Shown: positions 15,878 through 24,188, numbered from the stretch's first letter. The stretch: 35,241 nt of DNA from Bacteroidaceae bacterium (GCA_024398595.1 JAKSIX010000024.1:1-35241); one strand, 5' to 3'. The notes: generated by a model from the sequence alone, not told the origin. Made by a program: numbers and translations.

Positions 15878-16624
15878 ATGGGAATTCTTTCCGGCAAGGT
15901 GGTCATTGTCACAGGTGGCACAAGAGGCATAGGTTACGCCATGGCACGCTGCTTCACAGACGAAGGAGCAGATTTGGCATTTATCTACAGGAGCAGTGTA
16001 GAAAAAGCAAAATCCGTTGAAGAGGAATTGGGAGCCAAAGGCGTGAAAGTCAAGGGTTATCAGTCCGATGTAGCCGATTTCAACGGCATCGCATCGACAG
16101 TCAGCCGGATTCTTGCAGATTTCGGCAGGATTGACGTACTTGTGAACAACGCCGGCATCACACGCGACGGACTGACATTCCGTCTGAGCGAGGAGGCCTG
16201 GGACGATGTCATTGACACCAATCTGAAATCCGCATTCAACTGCATACACGCTTGTGCGCCGGTAATGCTGCGCCAGCGCAGCGGATGCATATTGTCGGTA
16301 TCATCAATAGTCGGTCTGGGAGGTAATGCAGGACAGGGCAACTACGCCGCATCAAAGGCCGGACTTATAGGACTGACCAAATCCGTGGCCAAGGAACTGG
16401 CATCACGCGGAATACGCGCCAACCTGATAGCACCGGGATTCATCAGAACTGAAATGACAGACAAAGTCGGCGAGGAGCAGATGGCACAGTGGTGCAAGGA
16501 TATTCCATTGCAGCGCGCCGGCACACCGGAAGAAGTCGCCAAGGCCGCATTGTTCCTGATTTCGGACAATGCATCGTATATCACAGGACAGGTTCTGACA
16601 ATTGACGGAGGGAGAAGTATGTAA
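15878..16624 (+). CDS. fabG: 3-oxoacyl-ACP reductase FabG (SDR family)
   Basis: A 248-residue NAD(P)H-dependent short-chain dehydrogenase that reduces 3-oxoacyl-ACP in type II fatty acid elongation. The dinucleotide-binding motif is TGGTRGIG near residue 12, with NNAG in the middle. The catalytic set is Ser143 (SSIVG), Tyr156 and Lys160 (YAASK), with the same 13-residue Ser-Tyr spacing as E. coli FabG. NLIAPGFIRTEMT and the C-terminal YITGQVLTIDGG are FabG-specific phrases. Length is normal. It follows the TetR gene by 6 bases, and its TAA shares one base with the ATG of the next gene. Another SDR acting on a related substrate cannot be fully excluded, but the C-terminal end favours FabG. Confidence 0.93.
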   Translation: MGILSGKVVIVTGGTRGIGYAMARCFTDEGADLAFIYRSSVEKAKSVEEELGAKGVKVKGYQSDVADFNGIASTVSRILADFGRIDVLVNNAGITRDGLTFRLSEEAWDDVIDTNLKSAFNCIHACAPVMLRQRSGCILSVSSIVGLGGNAGQGNYAASKAGLIGLTKSVAKELASRGIRANLIAPGFIRTEMTDKVGEEQMAQWCKDIPLQRAGTPEEVAKAALFLISDNASYITGQVLTIDGGRSM

Positions 16625-17328
16625 TGGAAGTCCTTTACGATGACAATCATATAATAATCGTCTCCAAGAATTCATCGGAGATAGTCCAGGGAGACAAGAC
16701 AGGTGACAAGCCTCTGTCCGAAACCGTAGCGGCCTGGATCAAGGAGAAATACTGCGAGCCTGGCAATGTATTCGTCGGTGTGACGCACCGTCTGGACCGT
16801 CCTGTCAGCGGAGTGGTGGTATTTGCCAAGACCGGCAAGGCTCTGTCCAGACTCAACGATATGTTCCGCGACGGAAATGTGAGCAAGCGTTATCTGGCAA
16901 TTGTCAAAAATCTCCCACCAAAGCCGGAAGGAGAACTGACGCACTGGCTGGTGCGTAACGAGAAGCAGAACCGCTCGTATGCATACGATTCGGAGAAGCC
17001 AGGCAGCAAGAAAGCCGTACTCAAATACCGTCTGTTAGGAAGTTCCGTCAATTACCACCTGCTGGAAGTGGAACTTCTGACTGGCCGCCATCACCAGATA
17101 AGATGCCAGCTGGCAAAAATGGGATGCCCCATAAAGGGCGATTTGAAATATGGTGCGGAGCGTTCAAATCCCGATGCAAGCATATCCCTGCACGCCTACT
17201 GCGTAAGCTTTGAGCACCCGGTATCACATAAAAGAATCACCGTGTATGCTCCCATACCCGGTGATTCACTATGGCAGAGTTTCAGGGATGTTATTCCGCA
17301 GGAGACTCCGGCCACTCTATCAGAGTAG
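16624..17328 (+). CDS. RluA family pseudouridine synthase
   Basis: A 234-residue enzyme converting uridine to pseudouridine in rRNA or tRNA. The catalytic motif HRLDRPVSG places the nucleophilic aspartate at residue 58. KRYLAIV, then LLTGRHHQIRCQLAKMGCPI and GDLKYGA near the end, are the usual RluA-family motifs. There is no N-terminal S4 domain, so it is the short form like RluA/TruC, and its exact target is not readable. Its ATG overlaps the TAA of fabG by one base (TAATG), which suggests translational coupling. The 3' end overlaps the convergent cyclophilin gene by 38 bases. Confidence 0.93.
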   Translation: MEVLYDDNHIIIVSKNSSEIVQGDKTGDKPLSETVAAWIKEKYCEPGNVFVGVTHRLDRPVSGVVVFAKTGKALSRLNDMFRDGNVSKRYLAIVKNLPPKPEGELTHWLVRNEKQNRSYAYDSEKPGSKKAVLKYRLLGSSVNYHLLEVELLTGRHHQIRCQLAKMGCPIKGDLKYGAERSNPDASISLHAYCVSFEHPVSHKRITVYAPIPGDSLWQSFRDVIPQETPATLSE

Positions 17329-18184
17329 CCTTGATTATCTTCACATCCGGTACAGGGCGGCTGTTCTTGTCAACGTGCGATGCCGAAATCTTATCAATGA
17401 CATCCATACCCTCTACGACCTCTCCGAACACGGTGTAATAACCATCCAACGACGGAGCACCGCCTACGGTAGTATATTCCTCAATCTGCTCCTTCGAGAA
17501 ATGGAACACAGGCCGTGTCTGTGTTATCGAATCGGCCTGTTTGCTCAATTTGTCAATAAGCACGCTGGTCTTGTTCTTGTAACCTTTCTGCTTATACTCC
17601 ATAAACTTGGCCGCGTATGGCTGTGCAATGGAGTCCCGCAGCACATTGTACCATTTCTTCTGTATCTTGGTCTCCAGCCCGGGAAAACTTGACGCACTGG
17701 TCTTGCTGCCAGTTATGATATAGAACTGCTGGCTGGTGGAATAGTTCACCTGACGCAGACTGGCCTGGCCTACAGCCCCACGCTTGTGATAGTATTTCCA
17801 GGGATTGATCTCACCTGGGATAGTATCATTTTCCTCATCAACACCGAGAGCTACGCCCGCCTGTGCCCCCTTCGACTTCGGATCACCCGCCTGGATCTTG
17901 TACTTCCGCTCCACGCCGAAGAACAGCTGACCGTCATACACACCCTTGCGCACTTGACGTACCATATTGTGCCTATGAAGCGGAGTTCCCTGATACAGTT
18001 TTATCACAAAATCTCCCATAGTTGTCTCAAACCTGACATACTGGTCACAATCGGCGATGATGGTATCGGCATCCTCCACCTCGGCATCACCCTTAGCTCC
18101 ATTATTACACGACGGCATCAGCACTACCGCCACAACAACAGCAAAACCAAACAGATATTTTCTCATATTCGTTAATATTTTCAT
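17291..18184 (-). CDS. Cyclophilin-type peptidyl-prolyl isomerase lipoprotein, divergent active site
   Basis: A 297-residue envelope protein with a lipoprotein signal ending at Cys26 (VVLMPSC). The cyclophilin fold is seen as FETTMGDFVIKLY, YDGQLFFGVERKY, KIQAGDPKSKGA, then STSQQFYIITG and DGYYTVFGEVVEGMDVIDKI. The catalytic Arg of cyclophilins lies in F-H-R; here the aligned residues are F-F-G, so it is missing. An insertion of about 70 residues (KIQKKWYNVL to FSKEQIEEYT) follows the QFYI strand, typical of Bacteroidetes members. It may act as a chaperone or a weak isomerase. Start at 18184 lies 4 bases from the GH43 stop; an internal ATG at 18166 (MRKYLFGF) is an equally good lipoprotein start. 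Its end overlaps the convergent pseudouridine synthase gene. Confidence 0.85.
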   Translation of the reverse strand: MKILTNMRKYLFGFAVVVAVVLMPSCNNGAKGDAEVEDADTIIADCDQYVRFETTMGDFVIKLYQGTPLHRHNMVRQVRKGVYDGQLFFGVERKYKIQAGDPKSKGAQAGVALGVDEENDTIPGEINPWKYYHKRGAVGQASLRQVNYSTSQQFYIITGSKTSASSFPGLETKIQKKWYNVLRDSIAQPYAAKFMEYKQKGYKNKTSVLIDKLSKQADSITQTRPVFHFSKEQIEEYTTVGGAPSLDGYYTVFGEVVEGMDVIDKISASHVDKNSRPVPDVKIIKATLIEWPESPAE

Positions 18185-18188
18185 CAGA

Positions 18189-20807
18189 TTACTTCATCAT
18201 CCAGTAATCCCACTTGAAATCGCACGTGCCTTTGAACACGAAATACAGGTCGTGAACGCCTGCCACGCCATTCAGGGCACACTTAATGTTCTTGAATCCT
18301 TTGCCGGGCTTCACTGTCAATGTTCCAGCCAGCGGTCCGTCCTTACTGTCTGTCCGAACTTCAATCACGCCGTCAGAATCAGCCTGTACGTTGGCAATGA
18401 ACTGCCTTGCACCATCGCCGAAATCAACGCCCTTCAGCAGAATCATCTCGCCTTCATCAATATTCGTCACGACAAGTCCGCGTTTATCAACCTTCTCATT
18501 CTTCAGACCATAACCCCAGGCCATGGTCTCCGCCTCCACCTTGCGATACGGATTGAACGGTTCAATCTGGCCGAGCGTACAGTCCTGCCAGTAGGGAAGT
18601 TCCTGAATCGTCCCATCGGGATTGTATGTCATCTCAGCCCCGGACACACTACGGCGTTCGTGGTGCTTGAACGTGTCAAGATGCATTATGTCATAGTTCA
18701 GGCCGAACACATAGCTCCTGCCCTTATAGTCTATGATACCGGGGTGATTGCCGCGTGTACGCTGCGTATGGTTCATAATATGACCTTTATATTCCCACGG
18801 TCCGAGCGGACTGTCGCTCATAGCATAACCTATGCCCTCAGGACAGCAGGTCGACGCGAACGCCAGATAATAGTGTCCGTCTCTTTTCCAGAACCAGGGT
18901 CCCTCCTGATAATCCTGTATCTTCGGGAATTTCATAATCTCACCGCTGTATGATATCATATCCTCGTTCAGCTTGACCGCATAGAGAGTCGGATTACCCC
19001 AGTACATATATGCCTGACCGTCATCGTCTATCCAGACAGTAGGGTCAATATCATCCCAATGCTCCTTCTGCCACACCAAAGGCTCCCCAATCGGATCAAC
19101 AAACGGCCCCTCAGGCTTGTCAGCAACCAGTACGCCAATACCGTGTCCGTGCAGAGGACAGTACATATAGAACTTGCCGTTTCGCGGAATCACCTGCAAT
19201 GCCCACGCTCCGTTGTCACGGCTGCGCCACGCGAAATCCTTGGTCGATGCAACCGCGCCACGGTCGGTCCAGTTCACCATATCGGCCGATGTGTAGAGCA
19301 GCCAGTCGTACATCTCGAAGTTATCGGCATAGTCCTCATCGTGAGTCGTATAGAGATACACTGTACCGTCATAGACCATAGGAGCTGGGTCGGCAGTATA
19401 TTTCGTCTGTACCACCGGCATATTCACCGTCTGATTGAATTTCCACCAGTCAAGATCAAAGAAATCACCTTCCCCACCGGTGAATCTGATATAGACATCG
19501 TGAATACCCGTCAGCTCCGTATTGACACGCGCATACTGCACCGCACCGTCACCTGTAATATCTATCGTACATATAGGCGCACCCTCCATATTATCGGCAT
19601 AGAACTCTATCGCGGCCTTGTTCCTGAATGCTGCAATCTCAACAGTGGCCAGCACCGGAGCCTTATCCCCGAAATCAACTTCCCTGACTTTCAGCCAGTC
19701 GCCGTTATTGATGGATGTAACATAGTGATTCACACCGGCACGGCTGTCATTCTTCAAGCCGGATGCGTCGGCCATCGTCTCAGCCTCCACTCTGACGTAT
19801 GGATTGACAGTGCCTAAAGGCGCAACACCTTCCTTGGTAAACGGGATGAAAGGAATGCTGCCGTCGGCATTATACCTGAATTCCTCCACACAGGTTGAAC
19901 GGCGGAAACCGCCTCCGCCGGGCAATCCCCCATTGTGATAGAACATATAGTTGTGTCCCCGGAACGTCACCTCCCCACCATGAATCGTGAAACTGTTTTC
20001 AGCCTCATCCATAATACGGCCACGGTAGGTCCAGGGACCGTCAATTGTCGGAGCCGTGGAATAGGCCATATGTTCAGGTACTCCACCGGCAGGATATGTC
20101 ATAAAATATGTATCGCCTTTCTTAGTAACCCAAGGGCCTTCCTCATAGCCCACCATCATCTCTTTCTGACCGCCCTTGGCCCAGTTTTCCTTCATGGATT
20201 CCGGTCCGAAACACTTCGGGTCGTGGAAACCCGGAACCTCCCTGTAGCCATCCTTGAACGATACCATATCGTCATTGAGCTCGCCGTACCAGCAACCCTT
20301 GTTACCCCAGAACAGGTATGCTCTGCCATCATCATCCACCAGCACAGTCGGGTCAATGAAGCTGAAGCCCTCGGCCAACGGTGCACCTATCGCATCTGTC
20401 CAAGGTCCCTGCGGACTGTCGGCCACCGCCACAGCAAGCGCATCGCCGCCCTTCTCCGTATTGCAGCACATATACCAGTACCATTTGCCATTACGCTCCA
20501 CCGCCTGCGATGCCCAGGCGCGGTCGCCCTGCTTGGCCCATTTGAAAGTAGCCGTCGATACCTGTGTTCCCATATATGTCCAGTTTACCATATCAGTGGT
20601 ACAGTACAGCAGCCAGTCCTTCATCTTGAAATACTGGGCATCATCCTCATCGTGGTCAACGAACAGATAGAGTGTATCACCATGCACATAAGGCGCCGGA
20701 TCCGGAGTAAACATCGTGTGAATCACAGGATTCTGCGCACTCAGACCCATTGTCACACCAAATGCCGACAGAGTCAGCATAGACATCTTGCAGAAATTCT
20801 TTCTCAT
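18189..20807 (-). CDS. Tandem GH43 glycosidase: GH43-CBM6-GH43-CBM6
   Basis: An 872-residue secreted enzyme with a signal peptide (to about AQN, residue 26) and an internal duplication. The first GH43 domain (about 28-335) has Asp36 (base), Asp152 (IDPTVLVDDDG) and Glu223 (YEEGPW). The second (about 468-745) has Asp473 (ADPAP), Asp588 (IDPTVWIDDDG) and Glu635 (YQEGPW). Each is followed by a beta-sandwich starting VEAETMA and ending in a D.W or DYW phrase, as in CBM6. Both triads look intact, so both halves may hydrolyse beta-xylosidic or arabinofuranosidic links; the substrate is not readable. No susC/susD pair is adjacent, so it is outside a classical polysaccharide locus. It heads a unit with the cyclophilin gene. 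Confidence 0.92.
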   Translation of the reverse strand: MRKNFCKMSMLTLSAFGVTMGLSAQNPVIHTMFTPDPAPYVHGDTLYLFVDHDEDDAQYFKMKDWLLYCTTDMVNWTYMGTQVSTATFKWAKQGDRAWASQAVERNGKWYWYMCCNTEKGGDALAVAVADSPQGPWTDAIGAPLAEGFSFIDPTVLVDDDGRAYLFWGNKGCWYGELNDDMVSFKDGYREVPGFHDPKCFGPESMKENWAKGGQKEMMVGYEEGPWVTKKGDTYFMTYPAGGVPEHMAYSTAPTIDGPWTYRGRIMDEAENSFTIHGGEVTFRGHNYMFYHNGGLPGGGGFRRSTCVEEFRYNADGSIPFIPFTKEGVAPLGTVNPYVRVEAETMADASGLKNDSRAGVNHYVTSINNGDWLKVREVDFGDKAPVLATVEIAAFRNKAAIEFYADNMEGAPICTIDITGDGAVQYARVNTELTGIHDVYIRFTGGEGDFFDLDWWKFNQTVNMPVVQTKYTADPAPMVYDGTVYLYTTHDEDYADNFEMYDWLLYTSADMVNWTDRGAVASTKDFAWRSRDNGAWALQVIPRNGKFYMYCPLHGHGIGVLVADKPEGPFVDPIGEPLVWQKEHWDDIDPTVWIDDDGQAYMYWGNPTLYAVKLNEDMISYSGEIMKFPKIQDYQEGPWFWKRDGHYYLAFASTCCPEGIGYAMSDSPLGPWEYKGHIMNHTQRTRGNHPGIIDYKGRSYVFGLNYDIMHLDTFKHHERRSVSGAEMTYNPDGTIQELPYWQDCTLGQIEPFNPYRKVEAETMAWGYGLKNEKVDKRGLVVTNIDEGEMILLKGVDFGDGARQFIANVQADSDGVIEVRTDSKDGPLAGTLTVKPGKGFKNIKCALNGVAGVHDLYFVFKGTCDFKWDYWMMK

Positions 20808-20833
20808 ATTACAAATTCTTACCTATACGGCCA

Positions 20834-20863
20834 TAAAGATACATCATTTGTCGGCTCATCCAA
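20834..20863 (-). promoter_or_regulatory. Candidate promoter of the GH43 gene
   Basis: TTG (20861-20863), a 19-base spacer and TATCTTTA (20834-20841) on the minus strand, one base from TAnnTTTG. The start codon is 27 bases downstream of the -7 element. Confidence 0.5.
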
Positions 20864-20873
20864 TGTTGCACCA

Positions 20874-20913
20874 CACAAAATAACAAGCCCCTGCAACTTC
20901 TTGCAGAGACTTG
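20874..20913 (-). terminator. Terminator of tRNA-Leu
   Basis: On the minus strand CAAGTCTCTGCAA (20913-20901) pairs with TTGCAGGGGCTTG (20896-20884) over 13 positions with two G.U pairs, and the loop is GAAG. TTATTTTGT follows. It separates the tRNA from the GH43 transcript. Confidence 0.8.
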
Positions 20914-20926
20914 CGGTTTTCATCCG

Positions 20927-21010
20927 TACCCAGAGCCGGTCTCGAACCGGCACGAGTTTTACCCCACTGGTGTTTGAGACCAGCGCGTCTACCGATTCCG
21001 CCATCTGGGC
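20927..21010 (-). tRNA. tRNA-Leu (CAA)
   Basis: An 84-base class II tRNA on the minus strand, 5' end at 21010. The acceptor is GCCCAGA/TCTGGGT with a terminal G.U pair and discriminator A. The anticodon loop CTCAAAC reads CAA for UUG codons. A long variable arm (TGGGGTAAAACTCG) and the T arm GCCGG-TTCGAGA-CCGGC identify leucine. CCA is not encoded. Confidence 0.95.
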
Positions 21011-21055
21011 ATTTGGTGAATCACAACTCCGTGACGCTCCGATGGAGTTGCAATG

Positions 21056-21089
21056 CAAAGGTACGCCGTTTTTTTGAAAAATCTGCAAA
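21056..21089 (-). promoter_or_regulatory. Promoter of tRNA-Leu
   Basis: TACCTTTG at 21056-21063 on the minus strand, with TTTG 22 bases upstream (21086-21089). The spacer is longer than the usual 19-21, but the -7 box is perfect and sits 46 bases before the mature 5' end. Confidence 0.65.
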
Positions 21090-21104
21090 TTGCGGCTAAA
21101 TAAG

Positions 21105-21135
21105 TTTGATTTTAAGAAAAAGGACGCTACCTTTG
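21105..21135 (+). promoter_or_regulatory. Promoter of the mannose-1-phosphate guanylyltransferase gene
   Basis: TTTG (21105-21108), a 19-base spacer and TACCTTTG (21128-21135) form a perfect consensus. Transcription should start near 21141, which favours translation from ATG 21153 over GTG 21144. The tRNA-Leu promoter points the other way about 40 bases to the left. Confidence 0.85.
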
Positions 21136-21152
21136 AGTAATCGGTGACACCT

Positions 21153-22247
21153 ATGCTAAGTAATGACAACTACTGTGTAATACTGGCCGGCGGAGCTGGA
21201 ACGAGGATGTGGCCTTTGAGCAGAAAGCAACGTCCCAAGCAGTTCGTGGATTTCTTCAAGAACGGCAGCACACTGCTGAAACGCGCCGTAGCCCAAATGG
21301 GCAGGATTATTCCGAAGGAGAATATAATCGTGGCAACCAACATCGGCTACTACGATATAGTGCGTGAGCAGCTGCCCGATCTGGACATACATCAGATACT
21401 GCGCGAGCCCGCCATGAAAGGCACAGGCCCTGTGTTCGTAATGGCCGCATACCACATACGCGACCTCAATCCGAACGCAAAGGTGGTCGTATTGCCCTCC
21501 GATATTCAGATAACGGACGAAGAATCGTATTTCAGCACAATAGAAAAGGGAATGGCTTTCGTTGACAGGCACGACACACTGCTGACGATAGGCATCAAAC
21601 CCACCCGCCCCGAAACCAGATACGGATATATCCAGATAGACGAAAAGACTATGGACGGTATGTATCTGGTGCGCACATTCACCGAAAAACCGGAAGAGAA
21701 TTTCGCCAAGCTGTTTGTAGAGAGCGGAGAATTCTATTGGAACTCCGGAATACTTATGTGGAACGTCAGTGCATTCATCAGGACAGCCGCGGCATATCTG
21801 CCGGAAGTGACTACACAGTTCGATATGATATACAGCACCTGCCACAATCGCGATGCCCGCCGGAATCGCCTGTACGCATTCTACGAGGCATTTCCCCACG
21901 TTTCAATAGACTATGCCCTGCTTGAGAAAGCCGGCAACGTATATATGGCAACCGGCAGCTTCCGATGGAACGACATTGAATCCTGGGATTTGCTTTACGA
22001 TGTGAGTAGCCGCGATGAAGACGGAAATGCTGTAATCGCAGCAGACACACTGACATACAACTGCAACGGAAATCTGATAATAGAGAACTCCCATGGCAAG
22101 AAACTGGTTGTGGCAGACGGTCTGTCAGATATGCTGGTTGTCGATACCGATGATGTCCTGGTTATCTGCAACCGTCACAACGAGCAGGCATTCAAGAAAT
22201 ACCTGAACGATATAAAGCTAAAGTACAAAGGTCAGGATTTCAATTAG
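21153..22247 (+). CDS. manC: Mannose-1-phosphate guanylyltransferase
   Basis: A 364-residue enzyme making GDP-mannose from mannose-1-phosphate and GTP, feeding capsule, LPS or GDP-fucose synthesis. The pyrophosphorylase signature ILAGGAGTRMWPLSRKQRPK lies at the N terminus. VVLPSDIQI, TRPETRYGYIQI, FTEKPE and FYWNSGILMWNVSAF are all characteristic of ManC. SIDYALLEKA and GSFRWNDIESWD complete the nucleotidyltransferase domain. The C-terminal phosphomannose isomerase domain of the two-domain ManC type is absent, so it is the single-function form common in Bacteroidetes. ATG 21153 is chosen because the promoter leaves almost no leader for GTG 21144. The stop overlaps the convergent S41 protease gene by 8 bases. 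No other sugar-nucleotide gene is adjacent. Confidence 0.93.
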   Translation: MLSNDNYCVILAGGAGTRMWPLSRKQRPKQFVDFFKNGSTLLKRAVAQMGRIIPKENIIVATNIGYYDIVREQLPDLDIHQILREPAMKGTGPVFVMAAYHIRDLNPNAKVVVLPSDIQITDEESYFSTIEKGMAFVDRHDTLLTIGIKPTRPETRYGYIQIDEKTMDGMYLVRTFTEKPEENFAKLFVESGEFYWNSGILMWNVSAFIRTAAAYLPEVTTQFDMIYSTCHNRDARRNRLYAFYEAFPHVSIDYALLEKAGNVYMATGSFRWNDIESWDLLYDVSSRDEDGNAVIAADTLTYNCNGNLIIENSHGKKLVVADGLSDMLVVDTDDVLVICNRHNEQAFKKYLNDIKLKYKGQDFN

Positions 22248-23904
22248 GCTTGGATACCGACAGAATATCGCGGTATCTACGTGAATCGCCCAGAACCGAT
22301 ATTGCAGTGTCCAACGCGGCATCATTACGCATATTATACCGTATCACTCCATGCTCGTAATAATAGCGCGATACAATCTCCGTACCGAGCAGCGATATGA
22401 CATCGTCCTTGAACGTATCAAGGTCGCGCTCCACATTATATTGCAGTTTAGCCTCCAGCGAGTCAAACTCCGCAACCGCATTGGCATACAATCCCTCCAC
22501 TTTCGCAATATCGCGTATCGCCGCAAGTGCCTGACTGCTGCGGCTCTTGTAGTCAAAGTCCGACTTTCCTACGTATTCCTTGAATGAGCCATACAGGGAA
22601 TCACTCACACAAAACTCATCGACAGGTTCTATTCCCCCGTTTCTGCTACAGAAATCATTTACATAGTCAAAAAGCAGGACATCCGTTGACAGGTAATAAA
22701 CCAGGTCTGCCAGCGTATCCACCGGACAACTGACATCCGGCCGTATTCCGCCGCCATCCTTAACCTCACGTCCGGCCTTGGTCTTGAACACGTGCGCCAG
22801 ACTGTCAGGAGTACGCTCCGCCTTGCCGTTTCTGTCACGTTTGGAGTAATCCACCTCCTGAATACAACGTCCGCTCGGTATATAGTATTTCGCTGTCGTA
22901 ACCTTGATAGTTCCATTGAACGGCAGCGAACGGGTAGTCTGTACGAGCCCCTTGCCGTACGAGCGCGAACCGACAACCACAGCACGGTCCAAGTCCTGCA
23001 ACGATCCCGATACGATTTCAGAAGCCGATGCGGAATTGCCGTTAATCATCACGACCAATGGAATTTCCGTATTGACGGGATCACGGCGCGTGGTATATGA
23101 ACCTGATGCGGAGCGGGTCTTTCCTTTGGTTTCAACCACAAGAGTACCTTTCGGGACAAACAGACTTACTATCTCAATAGCCTCGTTCAAAAGCCCGCCT
23201 CCATTGTCGCGCAAATCCAGTACAACCGATGTTGCGCCCTCTGCCTCCAGTTCCAGCAATGCCTTGCGGACATCCTTGGAGCAATTCTCCGTAAAGCTCT
23301 CCAACAGTATATATCCCGTACCCTTCCACATTCCATAATATGGAACGGACGGCAATGCTATGTTCGCACGCTTTATCCTGATATCAAGACTGTCGGCTAC
23401 TCCCACCCTGCGCACAGTCAATACAAACTCCGATGCAGGCTCACCGCGCAGATGGTCACTCACATACGATGTAGTCTTCCCTTTCATATCCTCACCATCA
23501 ATACGCAGTATCAGGTCACCGGCCTTGACACCGCTAATATCAGCAGGCATACCTTCGTACGGTTCCGCAATGGCAACATAGTCATTCTTTGGATATTGCC
23601 GTATCAGCGCACCTATTCCGGCATACTTGCCGGTAGTCATCATCTTGAGATCCTCCTCTGCGCTCTCGGGATAATACTCCGTATATGGGTCAAGTGTAGC
23701 CAGCATCGCATCAATACCCTTATTCAGCATCTTTTCCACATCGACGGTATCTACATAGAACATATCCACATCGCGGAATATATTATGGAAAATCTCAAGA
23801 TTTCTGGAAATCTCGAAATTCCGGTCTGTTACCTTTGTACTCATCAATGCCACTCCTGCAGCACAGAGCAACAATACAGATATAATGATTTTACCCTTAC
23901 GCAT
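22240..23904 (-). CDS. S41 family C-terminal processing peptidase (CtpA/Prc-like)
   Basis: A 554-residue serine protease anchored by an N-terminal helix (KGKIIISVLLLCAAGVALM) and active in the periplasm. An N-terminal region with LDPYTEYYP precedes a PDZ domain (YVAIAEPYEGMPADISGVKA, GDLILRIDG). The S41 core holds VVLDLRDNGGGLL, the nucleophile Ser in GNSASASEI and the Lys of SYGKGLVQ, giving a Ser-Lys dyad. A helical C-terminal part of about 150 residues ends in YRDILSVSKPN. Such proteases trim C termini of envelope proteins. The frame opens at 23925, but ATG 23904 (MRKGK) is preferred because a -7 element lies at 23909-23916. It converges on manC with an 8-base overlap and no terminator between. 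Confidence 0.93.
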   Translation of the reverse strand: MRKGKIIISVLLLCAAGVALMSTKVTDRNFEISRNLEIFHNIFRDVDMFYVDTVDVEKMLNKGIDAMLATLDPYTEYYPESAEEDLKMMTTGKYAGIGALIRQYPKNDYVAIAEPYEGMPADISGVKAGDLILRIDGEDMKGKTTSYVSDHLRGEPASEFVLTVRRVGVADSLDIRIKRANIALPSVPYYGMWKGTGYILLESFTENCSKDVRKALLELEAEGATSVVLDLRDNGGGLLNEAIEIVSLFVPKGTLVVETKGKTRSASGSYTTRRDPVNTEIPLVVMINGNSASASEIVSGSLQDLDRAVVVGSRSYGKGLVQTTRSLPFNGTIKVTTAKYYIPSGRCIQEVDYSKRDRNGKAERTPDSLAHVFKTKAGREVKDGGGIRPDVSCPVDTLADLVYYLSTDVLLFDYVNDFCSRNGGIEPVDEFCVSDSLYGSFKEYVGKSDFDYKSRSSQALAAIRDIAKVEGLYANAVAEFDSLEAKLQYNVERDLDTFKDDVISLLGTEIVSRYYYEHGVIRYNMRNDAALDTAISVLGDSRRYRDILSVSKPN

Positions 23905-23908
23905 ACGG

Positions 23909-23916
23909 CAAAGATA
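23909..23916 (-). promoter_or_regulatory. -7 element abutting the S41 protease start
   Basis: TATCTTTG on the minus strand is a full -7 match only 4 bases from the ATG at 23904. The -33 position reads TTAA, so that side is weak. If used, transcription would start at or within a few bases of the start codon. Confidence 0.45.
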
Positions 23917-23969
23917 CAACAGCAAACATGATTTTTTAATATTGTCAGAACATTTTTTACCACTAACGC

Positions 23970-23999
23970 TTGTTTCTTTCCAAAAAAGCGGTAAATTTG
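23970..23999 (+). promoter_or_regulatory. Promoter of tRNA-Asn
   Basis: TTG (23970-23972), a 19-base spacer and TAAATTTG (23992-23999). Transcription would start near 24004, about 40 bases before the mature tRNA. Confidence 0.75.
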
Positions 24000-24045
24000 C
24001 ACCGCTTTAAGGCAGAAATGAAAGTTTCCCGACCGAAAGCGGATT

Positions 24046-24119
24046 GCTTCCTTAGCTCAGTTGGTTAGAGCATCTGACTGTTAATCAGGGGGTCCAAGGT
24101 TCAAGTCCTTGAGGGAGCG
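24046..24119 (+). tRNA. tRNA-Asn (GTT)
   Basis: A 74-base cloverleaf. The acceptor is GCTTCCT/AGGGAGC with one T.G pair and discriminator G. The D arm is GCTC-AGTTGGTTAGA-GCAT (last pair C.A at the loop side), the anticodon arm is CTGACTGTTAATCAG with GTT, and the T arm is CAAGG-TTCAAGT-CCTTG. CCA is not encoded. A promoter lies upstream and a terminator directly downstream, so it is a single-gene unit. Confidence 0.95.
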
Positions 24120-24120
24120 C

Positions 24121-24152
24121 AACCCGTCTCGAAAGAGGCGGGTTATTTTTTT
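24121..24152 (+). terminator. Terminator of tRNA-Asn
   Basis: AACCCGTCTC (24121-24130) pairs with GAGGCGGGTT (24135-24144) over 10 positions, with one T.G pair, across a GAAA tetraloop. ATTTTTTT follows. Confidence 0.9.
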
Positions 24153-24188
24153 CCGGACTTTCCCGTTTTTCGCCTGTGGCTCAACAGA

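Noticed and set aside
19935..21077. A 380-codon plus-strand open frame across the GH43 start and tRNA-Leu
   Set aside because: It reads through the tRNA gene and antisense to the GH43 domain; no protein motif is visible.
21144..21152. GTG at 21144 as the manC start
   Set aside because: The promoter -7 box ends at 21135, so the GTG would be almost at the transcript 5' end. ATG 21153 gives the usual ManC N terminus.
24121..24152. The tRNA-Asn terminator acting also for the efflux operon on the minus strand
   Set aside because: On the minus strand the stem is followed by GCGCTCC and not by T residues, so it is not a canonical bidirectional terminator.
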